Part shown: positions 14,213 to 17,734 of the stretch, piece after piece
Layout of the letters: every line of letters starts with the position of its first letter
Numbering within the stretch: position 1 is the stretch's first letter
Assembly: GCA_902796375.1 (NCBI GenBank)
Contig: CADBOW010000043.1
Coordinates: forward strand, 1-17,734
Direction: 5' to 3'
Length of the DNA: 17,734 bases
DNA from: an uncultured Lachnospiraceae bacterium
Lineage (GTDB): Bacteria > Bacillota > Clostridia > Lachnospirales > Lachnospiraceae
Position numbers and translations under genes: made by a program
Notes under the pieces: generated by a model
What the model was told of the DNA's origin: nothing
Seen by the model: the letters and a program-made list of their open reading frames with translations, nothing else
The model's database searches: none

Positions 14213-14374
14213 ATGCGGATTCCAGGGAAAGTAAAATACATCATTTTCAGCCTGATACTCCTGCTTCTGCTTTCCGGATGCAGGAAGGGATCCACCATCC
14301 TGGTCCACAGCGATGAGCCGGGATTTTCCATAACGGAATCGGTGAAGGAGGTCAATGACGGAGAGAAGCCATGA
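14213..14374 (+). CDS. Very small putative lipoprotein
   Basis: 53 residues. A basic N-terminus (MRIPGKVKY) and hydrophobic core (10-20) end in the lipobox LSGC with C23 as the predicted lipidated residue. The mature part is only about 31 residues (RKGSTILVHSDEPGF and so on) and acidic. An alternative GTG start at 14192 has a better ribosome site (GGAGGA, 14180-14185) and would add VKKAVSD; both starts give the same lipobox. The stop overlaps the kinase start by 4 bases (ATGA). No family is recognised. Its place between regulators and a membrane kinase suggests it is an accessory subunit or ligand-side partner of the kinase, which is inference. Confidence 0.65.
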   Translation: MRIPGKVKYIIFSLILLLLLSGCRKGSTILVHSDEPGFSITESVKEVNDGEKP

Positions 14375-16095
14375 GTCAGCAGGATTTTCGATTTAACGAA
14401 TTGAAAAATGAGCTATACGGGGACCGGGTTTATGTCACGAACAAATGGACGGAAAACTACGGGAAGCTGAGTCAGTATGCGGATTTTGAGGCGTATAATT
14501 CCTGCATTCGCGAAGCCTTCAATCTGGTGGATTACGTCATGGGAAATACCCTGTATAAATTCCGGACGAAGACCACGCCGGCGGAGATCGTATCCCTGGG
14601 ACAACGGAACGGCCGGGAACTGAAGGGGTACAGGTATGAAGGGATTAAGGATGTGATCAATTACTCCGAGGCGTATAATTTCTTCGGAAAGGCCATGCTG
14701 CTCCGGAAGCTGGGCTATAAGATCCCGGCGGAGCTGGAAAATGTCCGTGAGCTTCGGAATTTTACGATCCACAATACCCATACCATCGTCGGGCAGGTTT
14801 CCGATCAGCTGCTGTCCTATGAAAACGTTCTGGAGACCCTTCGCATTCTGGGGCAGACCTTATTTGTTCTGGGACTGCTCCGGAAACAGGATATCCTGCC
14901 GGAATATGAAAAAATGCGTGTGAAGCCCGGGGATGTCATCGGACGTGCGAAGGAATACCGGGTGGATGCTTTTGTGGCGGAGGGAGGTATGAGCCGGGTT
15001 TACTCCGGGATCCATACACACCTGGACCGGAAGGTGGCAGTCAAGGAGCTGAAGCCGTATACCTATTCGCCGGAGCAGATCCGGAATGAGAAGCAGTTTC
15101 TGGTTCAGCTGGAGCATCCGGGGATCCCGCAGATTTACGATATCTTCGATCAAAACGGAACCTTCTATATCGTGATGGACTATATCGACGGCTTCGGTCT
15201 GGGACAGTATGTGGAGCAGGCGCAGCCGGACATGGATGAAAGACTGGCCATAGCGATCCAGGTCTGCAAGATCCTGAATTATATCCATACGGAATGCGGC
15301 ATGATCTATGCGGATCTGAAGCCGGACAATGTGATGATCGACCGGAACGGAAGGGTATTTATCATAGATTTCGGTATCTCACAGCTGGCGGAGGCCGGAG
15401 CGGAGGCGGATGCCTACAGCTGGTTTTATTCCTCACCCGAACAGATGCATGGAAAACCGCTGGATCGGAGGACGGATATCTATTCCATGGGAAGCCTCCT
15501 GCAATTTCTGTTTTATTACAATGCAGCCGACGGGAATGCGTACTGTACGGATGCGCTGGGGGATCATAAGACGGAGATGGAGAAGCTCTGTGACATTTGC
15601 AAGAGAACGGATCCGAAGGAGCGGTTCGAACGGATCGCGGATGTGGAGGAGCATTTACGGCGGATCAAAAAAGAGATCCTGGAGCAGCCCGGACAGAAGA
15701 AGAAACGAAGGAGAAGATATATCGTCGTCGCATGTGTGGCAGTGCTGCTTCTTGCGGCGCTGGCCGGTTATTTTTACTTCAACGGGATCTACCCCAGGGG
15801 ATCTTGGACCCTTATGGGTGAGCCCGAAATCGAAGGAGAAGCCCGGGGGATCCGGGTTCAGATCTCCGTGATCAACCGGGGAGAGGATATCGAAAAAAAC
15901 GTGGTTCCATGCAGGGCGAAGATTGATATCAAGACCAAGGACGGACGGTTCTTTCTTCTGCGTGTTCCACTGAAGCTGGATCAGACACTGGAATCCGGAG
16001 AGATCCTGAGGGATCAGACCTATATCATTCCCTGGGAGGACACAGGTCTGCAGTATGAAAATGTGGAACGTGTCACAGGAGTCATAGAACGATAG
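14371..16095 (+). CDS. Transmembrane Ser/Thr protein kinase with N-terminal HEPN-like domain
   Basis: 574 residues in three parts. Residues 1-185 are helical and contain ELRNFTIHN, in which R129 and H134 make an R-x4-H motif like the catalytic motif of HEPN ribonucleases; a helix follows (149-170). Residues 188-437 are a Hanks-type kinase: glycine loop AEGGMSRVY (203-211), ATP lysine K225 in VAVKEL, helix-C glutamate E240, catalytic loop YADLKPDN (D315, K317, N320; Y replaces the usual H of HRD), DFG (333-335) and SPE (355-357). All residues needed for catalysis are present. A basic run (443-449) precedes a single membrane helix (about 451-471) and an extracytoplasmic beta-rich domain of about 100 residues. 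It lacks PASTA repeats, so it is not a standard PrkC. The kinase call is firm; the HEPN call is tentative. Confidence 0.9.
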   Translation: MSQQDFRFNELKNELYGDRVYVTNKWTENYGKLSQYADFEAYNSCIREAFNLVDYVMGNTLYKFRTKTTPAEIVSLGQRNGRELKGYRYEGIKDVINYSEAYNFFGKAMLLRKLGYKIPAELENVRELRNFTIHNTHTIVGQVSDQLLSYENVLETLRILGQTLFVLGLLRKQDILPEYEKMRVKPGDVIGRAKEYRVDAFVAEGGMSRVYSGIHTHLDRKVAVKELKPYTYSPEQIRNEKQFLVQLEHPGIPQIYDIFDQNGTFYIVMDYIDGFGLGQYVEQAQPDMDERLAIAIQVCKILNYIHTECGMIYADLKPDNVMIDRNGRVFIIDFGISQLAEAGAEADAYSWFYSSPEQMHGKPLDRRTDIYSMGSLLQFLFYYNAADGNAYCTDALGDHKTEMEKLCDICKRTDPKERFERIADVEEHLRRIKKEILEQPGQKKKRRRRYIVVACVAVLLLAALAGYFYFNGIYPRGSWTLMGEPEIEGEARGIRVQISVINRGEDIEKNVVPCRAKIDIKTKDGRFFLLRVPLKLDQTLESGEILRDQTYIIPWEDTGLQYENVERVTGVIER

Positions 16096-16132
16096 AAATA
16101 TGTCATGCGCTAAATGCGGTGACATATTTTTT
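16096..16132 (+). terminator. Intrinsic terminator after the kinase gene
   Basis: A perfect 10-bp stem, AAATATGTCA (16096-16105) with TGACATATTT (16120-16129); inside it CGC (16108-16110) can pair with GCG (16116-16118). A run of six T (16127-16132) follows. It begins directly after the kinase stop codon and closes the WYL-kinase operon. Confidence 0.88.
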
Positions 16133-16224
16133 GTGCAAAAAATATGCGGAGGCCCGGGTTACACTGAGTTCAGAAAAATGAAACACCTGAAAAACAGAAG
16201 ATGAATTCCGGGGAGGAGAAGAAA

Positions 16225-17196
16225 ATGAAGAAGATGAGAGGAAGAAAGACACTTGCAGGGATCCTGATCGCATTGGGAATGATGTTTACGGCGCCGCTGG
16301 CCGCAGCTCCGAAGGAGGTAAATGCAGCCACGCTTCCGGTAGGAGAGGGAAGCAGATTTGTATTCAATAAGACGGTTAAAAATGCTTCGAACTCTGATAA
16401 CTACTATACCATGACCGTAAAAAAGTCAGGGTATCTTAAATATCACTCCATCACCGGCAGCCGGATCAACGAATTTGAGATCCGGGATGCGGATGACAAT
16501 CAGATCTGCTACTGGGGAGGATATTATGTGACTGTGGCTGAAGGAAACAAGGTCTATCTCAGAGCCGGAAAGTATTCCGTTCGGATCACGGTTTCCCGCT
16601 ATCAGAGTGATACGGAATCCGTATTCTACTGGACAGATGCAAATGAGACATTCCGCGAGTCAAACACACATAACAATGATACGGAGGATACACCGACGGT
16701 GCTCAGGTCTCTGACAGGTGCCAAATGGATCGGAGAGACCGCTGAAGGTGATGAATACGATTATTACCAGTTCACAATGAAATCCAAGGGGACACTTATC
16801 CTGGGACTGGGAGAGAAAACGAAGAATATTAAACCTGATTTTGTGATCTACAAAAAGGACGGGACCGTAGTCACAGATTCCAAACAAACCACCCGGACCG
16901 GAGAGAAGTACAGGATTTCACTGAATAAGGGAACCTACAGGATTCGGATCAGCTCTGCGAATCATGGGATCTACACCTTCAGTATGAAAGCAAAATATGC
17001 TCCGGTGTACAAGTGGAAGAAGACGTCAGCAGGTATGAAATATGTAAATCAGTACGGAAAGGCAGCCACCGGGTGGAACAGGATCAGCGGAAAATGGTAC
17101 TACTTCAAGAAGTCCGGCGTTATGGTTACAGGAAAATGCAGGATCGGAAAGAAGACCTACCGGTTCAGCAGCAAGGGGATCTGTCTGAATCCGTAG
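16225..17196 (+). CDS. Secreted protein with PPC-like domains and cell-wall-binding repeats
   Basis: 323 residues. The signal peptide (1-34, MKKMRGRKTLAGILIALG and so on) has a likely cleavage after EVNA. Two stretches follow (about 40-135 and 165-258) with the strand pattern typical of bacterial pre-peptidase C-terminal type (PPC) domains: the first has YYTMTVKKSGYL and YLRAGKYSVRITV, the second EYDYYQFTMKSKGTLIL and LNKGTYRIRISS. The C-terminus (about 280-321) shows choline/glucan-binding-type units TGWNRISGKWYYFKKSGVM and VTGKCRIGKKTYRF, expected to hold the protein on the cell wall. No catalytic domain is visible, so it is an adhesion or wall-associated protein of unknown role. The start is chosen for GGGGAGGAG (16210-16218); the frame also opens at 16201. 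It is its own unit between two terminators; no clear promoter was found upstream. Confidence 0.85.
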   Translation: MKKMRGRKTLAGILIALGMMFTAPLAAAPKEVNAATLPVGEGSRFVFNKTVKNASNSDNYYTMTVKKSGYLKYHSITGSRINEFEIRDADDNQICYWGGYYVTVAEGNKVYLRAGKYSVRITVSRYQSDTESVFYWTDANETFRESNTHNNDTEDTPTVLRSLTGAKWIGETAEGDEYDYYQFTMKSKGTLILGLGEKTKNIKPDFVIYKKDGTVVTDSKQTTRTGEKYRISLNKGTYRIRISSANHGIYTFSMKAKYAPVYKWKKTSAGMKYVNQYGKAATGWNRISGKWYYFKKSGVMVTGKCRIGKKTYRFSSKGICLNP

Positions 17197-17208
17197 TCGT
17201 CAGGTGGT

Positions 17209-17241
17209 CGGAGTGCTCCCCGGGGCACTCCGATTATTCTT
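17209..17241 (+). terminator. Intrinsic terminator after the secreted-protein gene
   Basis: CGGAGTGC (17209-17216) pairs with GCACTCCG (17225-17232), the stem extending inward through a G-T and a C-G pair. The following ATTATTCTTT is T-rich though interrupted. Confidence 0.75.
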
Positions 17242-17264
17242 TGAAACGACAGCGGTGGATCGGA

Positions 17265-17293
17265 TTGTTATTTTGGAGACCGGATGATATAAT
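17265..17293 (+). promoter_or_regulatory. Sigma-A-type promoter for the zinc-ribbon/repeat gene
   Basis: TTGTTA (17265-17270), a 17-base spacer, and TATAAT (17288-17293): 4 of 6 and 6 of 6 consensus positions. It lies 43 bases before the start codon at 17337. Confidence 0.75.
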
Positions 17294-17336
17294 TGTTGTG
17301 TTTTGTATGAATTCTGGGAAAGAGACGGTGCTTACT

Positions 17337-17734
17337 ATGTATTGCCAAATGTGTAGGAACAGAATAGAGGATCATCTGATTGTATGCCCGATCTGCGGAG
17401 CGGTCCAGGGACAGCCTGGGATGTCGATGCAGCCGATGCAGCCTGGTATGCCGGTCCAGCCGGGAATGCCGATGCAGCCGGGGATGTCGATGCAGCCGGG
17501 AATGATGCAGCAGCCGGTTCGGCCGGGAATGCCGCAGCAGCCTGGGATGATGCAGCAACCGGTCCAACCGGGAATGCCACAGCAGTCGGGTATGCCGGTC
17601 CAGCCGGGAATGCCGATGCAGCCGGGAATGCCGATGCAGCCTGGCATGCCGGTCCAGCCGGGAATGCCGATGCAGCCGGGAATGCCGGTACAGCCACAGC
17701 CGATGCAGCCGCAGCCGTCGGTACAGCTGTCGCA
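17337..17734 (+). CDS. Zinc-ribbon protein with Pro-Gly-Met-Gln repeat (3' end missing)
   Basis: Open from 17337 to the window end without a stop (132 complete codons). Residues 1-22 form a minimal zinc ribbon: C3-x2-C6 and C17-x2-C20, in MYCQMCRNR and IVCPICG. From residue 26 onward the protein is a tandem repeat with a six-residue unit of the type QPGMPM or QPGMPV, with variants such as QPGMMQ, RPGMPQ and QSGMPV. Zinc ribbon, low-complexity linker and membrane helix is a known layout in Firmicutes, so a membrane segment may follow beyond the window; this is inference. ATG 17307 is also in frame but has no ribosome site. The earlier gene at 1300 has a similar layout (repeat tail, then membrane helix) but different repeat residues. 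Function unknown. Confidence 0.8.
   Translation, partial: MYCQMCRNRIEDHLIVCPICGAVQGQPGMSMQPMQPGMPVQPGMPMQPGMSMQPGMMQQPVRPGMPQQPGMMQQPVQPGMPQQSGMPVQPGMPMQPGMPMQPGMPVQPGMPMQPGMPVQPQPMQPQPSVQLS
17412..17715 (+). repeat. Coding tandem repeat, about 18-bp period (QPGMPM type)
   Basis: Imperfect 18-base units centred on CAGCCGGGAATGCCG run to near the window end. Units differ mostly by G/A, C/G and ATG/GTC changes, giving alternating QPGMPM and QPGMPV. Interruptions with ATGATGCAGCAG occur twice (near 17502 and 17548). All changes keep the frame. Confidence 0.9.

Noticed and set aside
16131..16165. TTGTGC and TACACT as a promoter for the secreted-protein gene
   Set aside because: The spacer would be 23 bases, too long for a sigma-A promoter.
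17372..17647. Collagen-like Gly-Ile-Pro-Gly protein on the minus strand
   Set aside because: It is the reverse reading of the plus-strand QPGMPM repeat, which has a promoter, start codon and zinc-ribbon N-terminus; the minus frame has none.

Overview
The window looks like a chromosomal segment from a low-to-mid GC Firmicute of the class Clostridia, most likely a Lachnospiraceae-type gut anaerobe. This rests on a butyrate kinase gene, an OhrR-type regulator next to thioredoxin genes, a heterodimeric ABC exporter of the clostridial type, consensus sigma-A promoters, AGGAGG ribosome binding sites and intrinsic terminators. The placement is an inference from gene content and style, not from a marker gene. 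No rRNA, tRNA, CRISPR array, transposase or phage gene was seen.

Layout. 1-151: intergenic hairpin-rich sequence, possibly a dispersed repeat or the tail of an upstream gene. 152-4036 (+): butyrate kinase (buk), a membrane protein with an octapeptide-repeat N-terminus, and type I 3-dehydroquinate dehydratase (aroD). 4074-4115: strong terminator between convergent genes. 4147-5148 (-): Gfo/Idh/MocA-family oxidoreductase. It is divergent from 5285-9695 (+), a two-gene heterodimeric ABC exporter followed by a HAD phosphatase and a terminator; back-to-back promoters lie between the two units. 9779-11617 (+): a redox operon with a perfect consensus promoter and an overlapping inverted repeat, encoding an OhrR-like peroxide sensor, thioredoxin and thioredoxin reductase.

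11670-16132 (+): a tightly packed five-gene unit ending in a terminator. It encodes a very cysteine-rich small membrane protein, two overlapping WYL-type regulators, a tiny lipoprotein, and a transmembrane Ser/Thr kinase whose N-terminus carries a HEPN-like helical domain with an R-x4-H motif. This is the least ordinary part of the window and the best candidate for an undescribed signalling or defence-like system. 16225-17196 (+): a secreted protein with beta-rich (PPC-like) domains and cell-wall-binding-type repeats. 17337 to the end (+): an incomplete gene for a zinc-ribbon protein with a long Pro/Gly/Met/Gln repeat, preceded by a good promoter.

How the genes work together. Butyrate kinase gives ATP-yielding butyrate formation. 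The OhrR-Trx-TrxB unit is a thiol redox defence whose regulator probably represses its own operon. The ABC pair forms one exporter with one catalytic and one degenerate ATP site. In the 11670-16132 unit the WYL pair probably controls expression, while the lipoprotein, kinase and cysteine-rich protein would form a membrane-associated signalling module; this last statement is inference from gene order and domains only.
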